Assembly: GCA_963169195.1 (NCBI GenBank)
Contig: CAUJDN010000112.1
Location: 36,203-100,202 of the forward strand
Direction: 5' to 3'
DNA from: Acidobacteriota bacterium
GTDB lineage: Bacteria > Acidobacteriota > Vicinamibacteria > Vicinamibacterales > UBA2999
DNA length: 64,000 nt
Shown: positions 16,056 through 24,480 of the stretch, one piece after another
Layout of the letters: each line of letters begins with the position of its first letter
How positions within the stretch are numbered: position 1 is the first letter of the stretch
Notes under the pieces: model-generated
Seen by the model: the letters and a program-made list of their open reading frames with translations, nothing else
Databases searched by the model: none
Told to the model about the DNA's origin: nothing
Position numbers and translations under genes: made by a program

Positions 16056-18311
16056 TCAGGGCCGGTACCGCGCCGGCTCGGGGAGGCCTTCGATCTTGCG
16101 AATGACGGGTGCGGCGACCCAGGCCACGCGGTAGAAGGCCATCCACTTGCGCAGCAGCGGCAGCGCCTCGCGGGCGCCGGGGCCGATCTCGCCGAGTGCG
16201 ATCGCCATGGCCCGCCGCATGTCGCGCCTCGCGATCGAGACCCATTCGTCGGGCTCCTCGTCCATCGCCGCCATGAGGGGACGCACGGCCGGCGCGGCGG
16301 CCGGGCCGAGCGCGGCAATCGCCAGGCCCACTTCGTAGCGCACCACGAGGTCGCGGTCGGCGAGCGCCGCGATGAGCGCGGGCAGCGCGGGCTCCGAGGC
16401 GCGGCCGATCTCGCGGAGCGCCAGCGCGGCCAACCCGCGCATGCGCGGGCTCGCGTCGGCGAGCAGCGGCGTGAGGCGGCTCACGGCCGGCGCCGCGGCC
16501 GGGCCGAAGGCTGCCAGCGCCTCGACGGCGGCCTCGCGCACGGCCGGGTCGGGATCGCCGGCGAGCGCCACGAGCGGCGCCACGGCGGCGGTCGCCTCGG
16601 GCGCGAAACGAGCCGCGGCCCGCGCCGCCTCCGCGCGCGTGTCGGCCGAGGCCGACGCGAGCGCCGTGACGTACACCTCGAGCGGCCGGCCGCGATACGT
16701 CGGCGCGCCCGATGGCACGGCGGGCACCCCGCCCGCGGGCACCGCCGCTGCCGCGCTCGACTCCGTGCGCGCCGCCACGCGCGAGACGACGAGACCGTCG
16801 ATGCCCAGGTAGTGGGCCGTCGCCTGCTCGTTCTTCCCCACGCAGGTGAACTCGACGGTGTGCCGGCCTCTGGTGAGGTCGAACCACCCGAGCAGATGAT
16901 CGGCCGCTACGTACAGCTCCGGGCCGTAGGCGTCGATCGGCGCCGCCACCCCGTGGCCGGGTAAGCGTCCCAGGGCCACGCCGTCGATCGTCACCTCGTA
17001 GATGCCGTAGTCGCGCGCGTGGGCCACCAGCGCCACGAGCTCGTAGGTGCCGTCCTCGGTGATGTCGACGGGGACGGCCACGCGCGCGCGCGGGCCGTCG
17101 GCCCTGAGGAAGAGCAGGTCCTTCGACCAGAACACTTCGCGCTGCACCCGGAGCTCGCCGCCCGCGCCGGTGGCCTCGGCCGCCAGATCCTCCACCTCGA
17201 TCTGGCGGGCGTTGCCGTGCGGCAGCCGGGCGCGGCCGTAGGGCATCTCGGGCAGGTGCTCGTTGACCCCCTCCTGGTACCAGAACGCGACGCTGCTCCA
17301 CAGGTCGAAGCGCTCGCGGAAGCCGTCCACCTTCTTCGGATCGGGATCCTGCTTCCAGCCCTTGTGCTCCATGTCGAACCTGAGCGACGTCGTGAACGGC
17401 ACCGGGTCCGACAGGTGCCACCGGTAGCCGCTCAGGCGCGCGCCGACGTGTCGCCCCTCGGCGATGGGAATGCCCACCATGAGTCCGCTCGACGCCCGCA
17501 GCCCCCACGCGTCGAGGAAGTAGTCTTCGGTGCCCGTGCCCTCGAGCTGCGGCGTCGGCGATCCGTCCACGTAGAAGAGGTCGTCGCCCTCGCCGAACCA
17601 GCCGGCCTCGGTCTGGATGACGTTGACGACGGCGCCCGCCAGATGGCCGCGACCCTTGACGTCGAGCACCGTGTAGTCGCGCCCCGCCGCCGGCGGCAGG
17701 TCCTGGCGGTAGAGTGCGTGCAGGTAGCCGACGTCGGCGGGCAGCTCGCGGTGCTTCTGCCAGTCGACCTGGTAGTAGAACATCGACACGCGCCGGCTGC
17801 CCTCGTTCGTGATGGTGATGCGGCACGACCTGCGGAACGGCATCGCCCAGTAGCTGTTCCGCGCGCGCCCGTTGGACGTGTTGCGAATCATGACCGAATC
17901 GACGTTCCGCTCGTAGCCGTGTCCGACGGCGAAGAAGTCGCCGAGCGGCACGTCGATGCTCGGCGTCCGGCTGCCGTCGTAGTAGACGCGAAACCGCAGC
18001 AGGCGCGGCCACGCGTACTCGTTGGCGGCCAGCGTCATCCAGATGTGCGTCACGACGCCCGGCCCCTCGAGGTCGGCGAGGACGATGGTCTCACCCGGGA
18101 TGGGGCGCTTGCTGTCGTCGTTGCTCTCCACGTAGACGTTGTTGCTCGTCGCGCGCCGCGCCTCGTAGTCCTTGAGCCGCGCCAGATCCAGCGGGCCGGC
18201 GAGCCCCTGCGCCTGCGCGCCGGGTGTTCCGGCGGCGGCCAGAAGCGCCATCGCGACGCCCAGCCCGCCCAGCCTCGCCCATCGCCCCCCCCGCATGCCC
18301 CGTGCTCTCAT
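16056..18311 (-). CDS. Exported GH172 (DUF2961) protein with C-terminal HEAT-like repeats
   Basis: A 751-residue protein with a signal peptide (VAMALLAAAGTPGAQAQG). Residues about 45-400 are the GH172 domain: HIWMTLAANEYAWPRLLRFRV, VPLGDFFAVGHG, NSYWAMPFRRSCRI, GWFGEGDDLFYVDGS and EGTGTEDYF (Glu262). Residues about 410-560 form a second beta-rich domain. Residues about 575-740 are HEAT/PBS-type alpha repeats (EAVEALAAFGPAAAPAVSRL, ALREIGRASEPALPALIAA and so on), unusual on a glycosidase and likely for binding. It would hydrolyse D-arabino- or fructofuranosides outside the cytoplasm. It is the last gene of the seven-gene operon and overlaps the GH3 gene by four bases. Confidence 0.87.
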   Translation of the reverse strand: MRARGMRGGRWARLGGLGVAMALLAAAGTPGAQAQGLAGPLDLARLKDYEARRATSNNVYVESNDDSKRPIPGETIVLADLEGPGVVTHIWMTLAANEYAWPRLLRFRVYYDGSRTPSIDVPLGDFFAVGHGYERNVDSVMIRNTSNGRARNSYWAMPFRRSCRITITNEGSRRVSMFYYQVDWQKHRELPADVGYLHALYRQDLPPAAGRDYTVLDVKGRGHLAGAVVNVIQTEAGWFGEGDDLFYVDGSPTPQLEGTGTEDYFLDAWGLRASSGLMVGIPIAEGRHVGARLSGYRWHLSDPVPFTTSLRFDMEHKGWKQDPDPKKVDGFRERFDLWSSVAFWYQEGVNEHLPEMPYGRARLPHGNARQIEVEDLAAEATGAGGELRVQREVFWSKDLLFLRADGPRARVAVPVDITEDGTYELVALVAHARDYGIYEVTIDGVALGRLPGHGVAAPIDAYGPELYVAADHLLGWFDLTRGRHTVEFTCVGKNEQATAHYLGIDGLVVSRVAARTESSAAAAVPAGGVPAVPSGAPTYRGRPLEVYVTALASASADTRAEAARAAARFAPEATAAVAPLVALAGDPDPAVREAAVEALAAFGPAAAPAVSRLTPLLADASPRMRGLAALALREIGRASEPALPALIAALADRDLVVRYEVGLAIAALGPAAAPAVRPLMAAMDEEPDEWVSIARRDMRRAMAIALGEIGPGAREALPLLRKWMAFYRVAWVAAPVIRKIEGLPEPARYRP

Positions 18312-20107
18312 CGACCGCCTCCTCCCGCCGCGCGGGGCGGCACCACGAGTCCCGAGCCGATCGGGAACCGCTCGGACACCCGCACGGGCAGTCGCCCTCC
18401 GGTGCCGATCTCGCCCCTCATCAGCCGGATGAACGCGTCCGCGTAGGCCAGCTGGTTGCCGTAGAAACCGCCCTCGCCGTAGCCCACCAGGACCGCCGCC
18501 GCCCCGGCGGCGCTGCCGGCGACGTACGGGTTGCCATACGCCATGACGATGGCGCGTGCCGGCCTGAGGCCCGCCACCTCGCGCACGAGCGCCAGATCGG
18601 CGTCGCGCAGCGGACCGTTGTCCCGGTAGACCGTACGCTGGTTGAAGATCGACACGACGATGGTCGGCGCCTCCGCCGCGGCGCGGCGCGCCTCGTCGTG
18701 GACGGCGCGATCGGTCGTCGGCCCGATGACGAAGGTCCGCCCGACCGGGAGCGCCGCGCGTATCCGCGCCGCCACCTCGGCGGCGGCCGGGTCGTGGTCC
18801 TGCTTCTGCAGCACGATGTGCAGGAGGGCGCCGGCGTCGCCAGCCTGGCGCGGGAACACACCATCGTTGACGAGCAGCGTGAGCGACCGCTCGGCTACCT
18901 CGCGCACGAGCGCGACGTGCGCGGGCACGCCCACGACCCGCGCGACGCCCGCCTCGTCCACCAGGCGCCTGCGATGCAGGTTCAACCGCGCCTTCCAGTA
19001 CAGCAGCCGCCGCACCGAATCGTCGATCTGCCGCTCCGGGATTTCGCCACCGCGCACGGCGGCGACCACGGCCTCGAGTGTCTTCACCACGTCGGCGGGC
19101 TTGAGCAGCGCGTCGTGACCGGCTCGAACGGCCAGCACGCCCGCACGTTCGGCGCCGAAGCGGTCGGTCACTTTCTGGTACCAGAGGTCGTCGCTCGTCA
19201 GGACGTGCTTGAATCCGAGCCGTCCGCGCAGCCAGTCCCGCGCCAGCACGGGCTCGACGCTCGCCGGCAGGTCCGATCCGTTCGCGATCGACGGCACGGC
19301 GATGTGCTCGCTCATCACGAAGGCCACGCCGGCGTCGATGGCATGCCGGAACGCCCGCAGATCCTCCCGCTCCACCTGGTCGGCCGGCTTGCGGTTGATG
19401 GTGAACTCGGTGCCGGCCACGAGCTCGACGTCGCCCCGCCCCGGGTAGTGCTTCGCCGTCGCGAGCATGCCGTGGTCCTGATAGCCGCGGATGTAGGCGC
19501 CGGCCAGGCGGCCCAGCTGCTCGACGTCCGCGCCGAACGACCGCCCGCCGAGCACCGGATTGTCGGGCCGGGTCTGAACGTCGACCACCGGTGAATACGT
19601 GAGGTGGATGCCCATGGCCCGGCCTTCGACGGCCCCGACGCGCCCCACCGCGTAGGCCAGTTCCTCCGAGCCCACGGCCGAGAGCGCCATGTTGGGCGGA
19701 AACTCCGATGCGCCGGCGATCTGCTGTCCCGGCCCGCCCTCGAAATCTCCGGCGATGAGCAGCGGCAGCTCGGCTTCGCGCTGCAGGCGGTTGAGCAGCC
19801 GTGCCGTGTCGTGGGGCGCGCCGCCGTACACCACGAAGCCGCCGATGCCGTGCTCCCGGGCGAGGCGGAGCCATCGCTCGAGCTGCGGCGATCCCTCCGC
19901 GACGTACTCGCCGCGCATCTGCTCCACGAGCATCTGCCCGACCTTGCGCTCGAGCGTGAGCCCCTTCAACGTGGCCTCGGCCCAGCGCGTCGCCTCGTCG
20001 TGCGACGCGACGAGCGCCGCGGCCCCCGTCGTCTGTCCTTCCGGGACGGCCGTCCATGCCAGCACGGTGAGGCAGGCCACTGCCGCCGCCGTCAGCCGGG
20101 CCGTCAT
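18308..20107 (-). CDS. Exported glycoside hydrolase family 3 protein
   Basis: A 599-residue protein with a Sec signal (MTARLTAAAVACLTVLAWTAVPEGQ). The GH3 barrel shows LIAGDFEGGPGQQI, YSPVVDVQTRPDNPVLGGRSFG, AKHYPGRGDVE (Lys219, His220) and the nucleophile region LTSDDLW (Asp306). It most resembles the NagZ/beta-hexosaminidase branch, but the NagZ signature KH(F/Y)PGHGxxxxDSH is altered: Arg223 stands for the second histidine and no Asp-Ser-His follows. A GH3 C-terminal domain (about residues 390-590, IVVSIFNQRTVYRD then AYGNPYVAG) is present. The substrate is probably a hexosaminide or another glycoside from the same polymer as the GH172 enzymes. It overlaps both neighbours by four bases. 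Confidence 0.87.
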   Translation of the reverse strand: MTARLTAAAVACLTVLAWTAVPEGQTTGAAALVASHDEATRWAEATLKGLTLERKVGQMLVEQMRGEYVAEGSPQLERWLRLAREHGIGGFVVYGGAPHDTARLLNRLQREAELPLLIAGDFEGGPGQQIAGASEFPPNMALSAVGSEELAYAVGRVGAVEGRAMGIHLTYSPVVDVQTRPDNPVLGGRSFGADVEQLGRLAGAYIRGYQDHGMLATAKHYPGRGDVELVAGTEFTINRKPADQVEREDLRAFRHAIDAGVAFVMSEHIAVPSIANGSDLPASVEPVLARDWLRGRLGFKHVLTSDDLWYQKVTDRFGAERAGVLAVRAGHDALLKPADVVKTLEAVVAAVRGGEIPERQIDDSVRRLLYWKARLNLHRRRLVDEAGVARVVGVPAHVALVREVAERSLTLLVNDGVFPRQAGDAGALLHIVLQKQDHDPAAAEVAARIRAALPVGRTFVIGPTTDRAVHDEARRAAAEAPTIVVSIFNQRTVYRDNGPLRDADLALVREVAGLRPARAIVMAYGNPYVAGSAAGAAAVLVGYGEGGFYGNQLAYADAFIRLMRGEIGTGGRLPVRVSERFPIGSGLVVPPRAAGGGGR

Positions 20108-22059
20108 CGGTGCGCCACCTTCGCCCCGCTCAGAGCGGGCCACGCGTAGCCGTAGGCGGCAATGATGGCGAAGCAGACGAGCGGCACGGCGAAGGCCCGC
20201 GACATGTCGTAGCTGTCGGCCACCGCGCCCATCACCTTGGGCAGGATGGCGCCGCCGACGATCCCCATCACGATGTAGGCCGACGCCGCTTTCGCCCGCT
20301 CGCCGAGTCCGTAGATGCCGAGCGCGAAGATGGTGGGGAACATGATCGACATGAAGAAGTAGCTGAGGAAGACCGCGGCCACCGACACCCAGCCCAGCTT
20401 CAGGAACACCACCAGGCACAGGGCGACGTTCATCACGCCGTAGAGACCGACGACGCCGTGCGACGGCACGCGCCGGAGCAGCGCCGCGCCGCTCAGGCGC
20501 CCGAGCAGGAAGCACACGAACCCGAACGAGGCGAGGCTGGCGGCCGCCTGGTTGGTCACCGCCACCACGCCATCGTCGAACGGCAGCGCGCCGGGGAAGG
20601 CGGCGGCCAGCAGGCGGCGGTTCAGCCGCGCCGGGTTGCCGGGGCTGGCGTCGCCGGCGAGCAGGCGTTGGGTCTGGTCGTCGAGCGCGACGCCCGCGAA
20701 TCGCTCGGGATCGTAGAGGGACGGGGTCGCGAGAAGACGGTTCAGATCCTGCGCCAGTTCGACCCGCAGGGCCGTGGCGCTCGCCGCGCCGGCGGCAAAC
20801 CGCTCCAGCGCCTGCCTGGCCGCGGACGACAGCTCGGCCGCCACGAAGGAGGACACGGGATCGGCTGGCGCGCCGAGGCGCGCCGCCAGCGCCGGCACGT
20901 CGGCGATGTCGCCGCTCGTGAACGCCGTCCTCAGCTCCACCCACGGCCGCGCCGGGCCGGTCAGCCACGACGCGGGCAGCCCCGGCGGCTCGGAGGTCAC
21001 GTAGTTGATGAGGAAGCTGAAGATGCCGGCCTGCGCGGCCACGTAGAAGAACTGCGCGAGCGTTGCGCCCGAGAAGTGCGGGTGCGACCAGATGCTCTCG
21101 TGCGGCAGGCGCGCCGAGATGCCGCGAAGGCGGAGCGCGGAGGTGGCCACGGCCAGGCCCGCGGCCGCCGCGAGCGCGATCGCCACGGCGTTGTCGCTGG
21201 TGACGGCGATGCCGAGCGGGCGGGCCACACGCGCCAGGGGCTCGACGAGAGGGGGTCCGAGTCCGGCGCTGTCGAGGATCAGCCACAGCACGAGGCCGCA
21301 CACGCCGACGAGCACCGCCACGTTGCCGACGAGCAGCGTGTAGACCAGCCCCGCGCCGCCCCGTTGCGCTCGCGCGGCCTCGGAGGCCCTCTCGCTGTCG
21401 CCCACGCGGCCGGCATCGTCCGTCGTGATGTCGGGCACCGGCGCGAAGAAGAACACGACGGCCAGCAGCAGCACGACCACGGCCACGCCGGCGTAGGGAA
21501 TCCACAGCGTCTCGGCGCCCGTGCTGCGTCCCGCCTGGTCGCGGCCGTAGAAGAACAGGCCGCCGGCGATGGGGCCGAGAATCCAGCCCACGCCGTTCAG
21601 CGACTGCGCCAGGTTGATGCGCGTCGCGGCGTACCGCGGCGGACCGAGCACGGTCGTGTACGGGTTCGCCACGGTCTCGAGAAACGTCAGGCCCGAGGCC
21701 ACGAGGCACACGCCGAGCAGGAACGCCCAGAAGGCGGCGATGCCGGTGGCGGGAATGAACCAGAAGCCGCCGACCGCCACGAGCAGCAAACCGGCGATGA
21801 TGCCGCCCCGGTAGCCCAGGCGCGTGGCCAGCCATCCGGCTGGCAGCGCCATCAGGAAATAGCCCATCCAGTGGGCGAACTGCACCCAGGCCGACTGCGA
21901 CAGGCTGAGGCCCAGTTCCTCCTGGAAGTGCTTGTCCATCACGTCGATCATCCCGTTGCAGAACCCCCAGAGGAGGAACAGCGAGCTGACGAGCGTGAAG
22001 GTCAGCCGGTGGTTCCGGCCATCGGCGGTCACGAACAGGCCCGGCCCGTGTGCGCTCAT
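20104..22059 (-). CDS. FucP-like MFS sugar permease with a large internal insert
   Basis: A 651-residue membrane protein. The N-terminal half is FucP/GlcP-like: FLLWGFCNGMIDVMDKHFQ, SQSAWVQFAHWMGYFLMALPAG and ETVANPYTTVLG are family signatures of L-fucose/glucose-galactose:H+ symporters. The C-terminal half shows IMFPTIFALGIYGLGERAKAAS. Usual length is about 430 residues. The excess lies in the middle: two extra hydrophobic segments (near 240-265 and 290-310) and, after an Asn-Tyr-rich helix, about 120 soluble residues (360-480) with no recognised fold. It would import the sugar released by the exported glycosidases. It overlaps the GH3 start by four bases and follows DUF6786 by six. Confidence 0.85.
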   Translation of the reverse strand: MSAHGPGLFVTADGRNHRLTFTLVSSLFLLWGFCNGMIDVMDKHFQEELGLSLSQSAWVQFAHWMGYFLMALPAGWLATRLGYRGGIIAGLLLVAVGGFWFIPATGIAAFWAFLLGVCLVASGLTFLETVANPYTTVLGPPRYAATRINLAQSLNGVGWILGPIAGGLFFYGRDQAGRSTGAETLWIPYAGVAVVVLLLAVVFFFAPVPDITTDDAGRVGDSERASEAARAQRGGAGLVYTLLVGNVAVLVGVCGLVLWLILDSAGLGPPLVEPLARVARPLGIAVTSDNAVAIALAAAAGLAVATSALRLRGISARLPHESIWSHPHFSGATLAQFFYVAAQAGIFSFLINYVTSEPPGLPASWLTGPARPWVELRTAFTSGDIADVPALAARLGAPADPVSSFVAAELSSAARQALERFAAGAASATALRVELAQDLNRLLATPSLYDPERFAGVALDDQTQRLLAGDASPGNPARLNRRLLAAAFPGALPFDDGVVAVTNQAAASLASFGFVCFLLGRLSGAALLRRVPSHGVVGLYGVMNVALCLVVFLKLGWVSVAAVFLSYFFMSIMFPTIFALGIYGLGERAKAASAYIVMGIVGGAILPKVMGAVADSYDMSRAFAVPLVCFAIIAAYGYAWPALSGAKVAHR

Positions 22060-22065
22060 CGCGTG

Positions 22066-23289
22066 CTACCGCTTCCCCAGGGCCGAGGTGATGTCGGCCA
22101 CGGACACGCCGAGCACGGCGCGCGCCACCGGGTCGAGCGCGGCCTCCGGGCCCGTCAGGTGCACGGTGCGGTGCACGTGCGCCGCGGTCGCGCCCGGCGC
22201 CAGGGCGGCGGCCGGCGACGAGGATTCGAGCTCGTAGAACGGGCCGAGCGGCCTGGCCCCCGGCTCGGGCGGGCCGTCGTTGTAGCTGTTGGCGGCGTCG
22301 CCGCCGTAGGGATCGTCCTGGATCTTCCAGAGCGAGTTCACGTAGTCGGTGGCGCCGGCCGGCTGGGTGAACTGCACGATGGTCAGCACGCGCCGGCCCG
22401 GGTCGTAGCTGCCGAGCACGCCCGTGCTGCGCCTGGGCGATACGCCGATCTTGCTGCGGTAGCGACCGTCGCCGCTGAAATAGATCGCCCGCTCGCGCAC
22501 GACCAGCCGCTCGGGCGGCACCGCGCCGAAGTAGTCGGATGTGACCCGCGGCCCCATCTCCCCTTCGGCACCCGGCACGATGGGCACGACGATGGTCGTC
22601 GTGGGCGAGGGCGTGAACATGCCGAGGATCCAGATCGACAGCAGTCCCGTCGGCTTGGCCCAGGCAACCGTGCCGGCGTTCGTGATGCGGTTGTCCGATT
22701 CGAAGGCCACCAGGCGCACGCCGCTCGCCGGCGCCGCGCCCATCCGGGCCCACGCCGCCGCCGCGTCGAGCATCCGGACCTCGCGATCGACGCTCACCTC
22801 GAAGCGCGTGCCCGAGTAGTTGGTGAGCGTGAAGGCCGAGGTGAACCGTGCGCGGTCGCGCGCGACCGCGGCCACGTCGAAGGGCTCGGTGTCGATGGGC
22901 GCCGGCGTGTACCAGTCGGCCAGATCGAACCGGGCGCCCCTGGCGAAGAAGATCGAGAACTGCCCGCCCTCGGGCCCCAGCCAGAAGCGATCCTCGCCGC
23001 CGAAGACGTTGATGTGGGGCTCGGTCCTGCCCGAGGCGATGAGGGCGCGGTTGATCCAGCCGAAGCTCGGCCCCTCGTCGCCCTGGGCCGTGCTGGTCAG
23101 CACGCGGCCCTGCCACTTCGCCGAGAGCGCCACCTTGGCCATGCCCGCCTCGTCGGCGAGCACGATGAGGTCGGCGTGCTTCTCCAGGAATGCCACATCG
23201 TCACCGAACGTGACCGACTGGGCGGAGGGATGGAAGGGCAGTGAGACAACCATGGAGGCCAGCAGGAGGGACACGAAGTGACGGGTCAT
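22066..23289 (-). CDS. Exported DUF6786-family protein
   Basis: A 407-residue protein with a signal peptide (FVSLLLASMVVSLPFHPSAQS). SVTFGDDVAFLEKHADLIVL, VFGGEDRFWLGPEGGQFSIFF and YFSGDGRYRSKIG recall DUF6786 proteins, a beta-sandwich group often found beside sugar-utilisation genes and structurally akin to aldose-epimerase-like folds (that relation is from memory and tentative). Its place between the permease and the asparaginase-like gene suggests a role with the released sugar, for example mutarotation or binding. No catalytic residues can be named. Confidence 0.65.
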   Translation of the reverse strand: MTRHFVSLLLASMVVSLPFHPSAQSVTFGDDVAFLEKHADLIVLADEAGMAKVALSAKWQGRVLTSTAQGDEGPSFGWINRALIASGRTEPHINVFGGEDRFWLGPEGGQFSIFFARGARFDLADWYTPAPIDTEPFDVAAVARDRARFTSAFTLTNYSGTRFEVSVDREVRMLDAAAAWARMGAAPASGVRLVAFESDNRITNAGTVAWAKPTGLLSIWILGMFTPSPTTTIVVPIVPGAEGEMGPRVTSDYFGAVPPERLVVRERAIYFSGDGRYRSKIGVSPRRSTGVLGSYDPGRRVLTIVQFTQPAGATDYVNSLWKIQDDPYGGDAANSYNDGPPEPGARPLGPFYELESSSPAAALAPGATAAHVHRTVHLTGPEAALDPVARAVLGVSVADITSALGKR

Positions 23290-23317
23290 GGGTTCGTCCT
23301 GGAAAGGGGGGCGGCCG

Positions 23318-24460
23318 CTACCGCCAGGGCAGCGCCGCCAGCTCTTCGTCGGTGAGCGGCGGCAGCAGGCCCCTCCCCTCCTCGAGCCGCGCACCCGCGG
23401 CGTCGTGCACGAAGAAGCCCTGGCCGGTGAGGGCCTTGGTGGCGGCGTCCACGCGCCCGCGCACCGAACAGCAGCCGTAGTCGCCGTGGCGGTCGAGCGC
23501 GACCAGCTTGAAGTTGAACATCGGCCGGCCGTCGTGGCGTTCGATGGCGCGCCGGCACACGAACTCGCAGGCCTGCTGCGGAGAAAGCCCGTCGCGCATC
23601 TTCTCGACGACGTGGAACGACGCGCAGTGTCGGATGATCTCGTCGCCGTGCCCGGTCGCGCCGGCAGCGCCCACGGCGTTGTCGACGTAGAGCCCCGCGC
23701 CGATGATCGGCGAGTCGCCGACGCGGCCGACGATCTTGAAGTGGTGGCCCACCGTGCTCGTGGCGCCGGCGATGTCGCCGTGGCCGTCGAGGACGAGCAG
23801 CGTGATCGAATCGAGGTCCTCGAACCGGCGCCTGAGGTCCTCGAGGTCGCCTGGTGTCCGCGGCGCGGGTCGCGCGCCGGGCCGATCTTTCGGCCCGAAG
23901 TAGTAGTCGCGCGGGTTCAGGTTCTCCTTCCACTCGCGCCAGTGATCGCGCGCCTGGTCGGTCAGCAGGTCCTCCTCCTTGAAGCCGTGCATCCTGGCGA
24001 ACTTCAGCGCGCCCTTGCCGACGAGCATCGAGTGGTCGGTGCGCTCCATCACCAGCCGCGCCACCGAGACCGGCGTCCTGATGTTCTCGAGCGCTGCGAC
24101 GGCGCCCGAGGCGCAGCCATCGCGGCCCGACATGATGGAGGCGTCGAGCTGCAGGAACCCCTCCTCGTTCGGGTCGCCGCCGTAACCGACCGTCGTGTCG
24201 AGCGGATCGGACTCGGAGACGTTGACGGCCTTCTCGGCCGCGTCGAGCGCCGAGCCGCCGTTCTGGAGCGCTGCCATGCCCGCGCCCGTGATCTTTTCGC
24301 GCACCTGCGCGAAGGTCTTGCTCGTGACGATGAGCGGCCGGTTGGGTGCCCGAGCCGCGGCCTGGCGGGCGAACGCCACGCGCCCGAGAAACGGCAGCGC
24401 CGCGCCAGCTCCCGCGATCGCGGACACGAGACGTCTGCGTGTGAACCGTGAACTCGTCAT
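23318..24460 (-). CDS. Tat-exported glycosylasparaginase-like Ntn hydrolase
   Basis: A 380-residue protein. The chosen ATG has GGGGAGG upstream and gives a Tat leader (TRRRLVSAIAGAGAALPFLG). The family is N4-(beta-N-acetylglucosaminyl)-L-asparaginase, which releases GlcNAc from glycosylated asparagine after self-cleaving to expose an N-terminal nucleophile. The downstream half is well kept: GDIAGATSTVG, KIVGRVGDSPIIGAGLY and GAAGATGHGDE. The processing site, usually Asp-Thr-Ile, reads Asp217-Ser218-Ile, so the nucleophile would be serine. Placed with GH3 and GH172 genes, it suggests use of glycoprotein or glycopeptide material, though other amide substrates are possible. Confidence 0.83.
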   Translation of the reverse strand: MTSSRFTRRRLVSAIAGAGAALPFLGRVAFARQAAARAPNRPLIVTSKTFAQVREKITGAGMAALQNGGSALDAAEKAVNVSESDPLDTTVGYGGDPNEEGFLQLDASIMSGRDGCASGAVAALENIRTPVSVARLVMERTDHSMLVGKGALKFARMHGFKEEDLLTDQARDHWREWKENLNPRDYYFGPKDRPGARPAPRTPGDLEDLRRRFEDLDSITLLVLDGHGDIAGATSTVGHHFKIVGRVGDSPIIGAGLYVDNAVGAAGATGHGDEIIRHCASFHVVEKMRDGLSPQQACEFVCRRAIERHDGRPMFNFKLVALDRHGDYGCCSVRGRVDAATKALTGQGFFVHDAAGARLEEGRGLLPPLTDEELAALPWR

Positions 24461-24480
24461 CGGTGCCTCCCCCTCGTGTG

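Noticed and set aside
16056..20057. A single very long protein running from the GH172 gene into the GH3 gene
   Set aside because: The upper half is a shadow of the GH3 gene in another frame. The real GH172 starts at 18311 with its own signal peptide and overlaps the GH3 stop by four bases.
20110..23244. A 1044-residue plus-strand ORF and other long arginine/alanine-rich antisense ORFs
   Set aside because: High G+C third positions leave open frames on the opposite strand; these lack starts with ribosome sites, signal peptides or family motifs, whereas the minus-strand genes have them.
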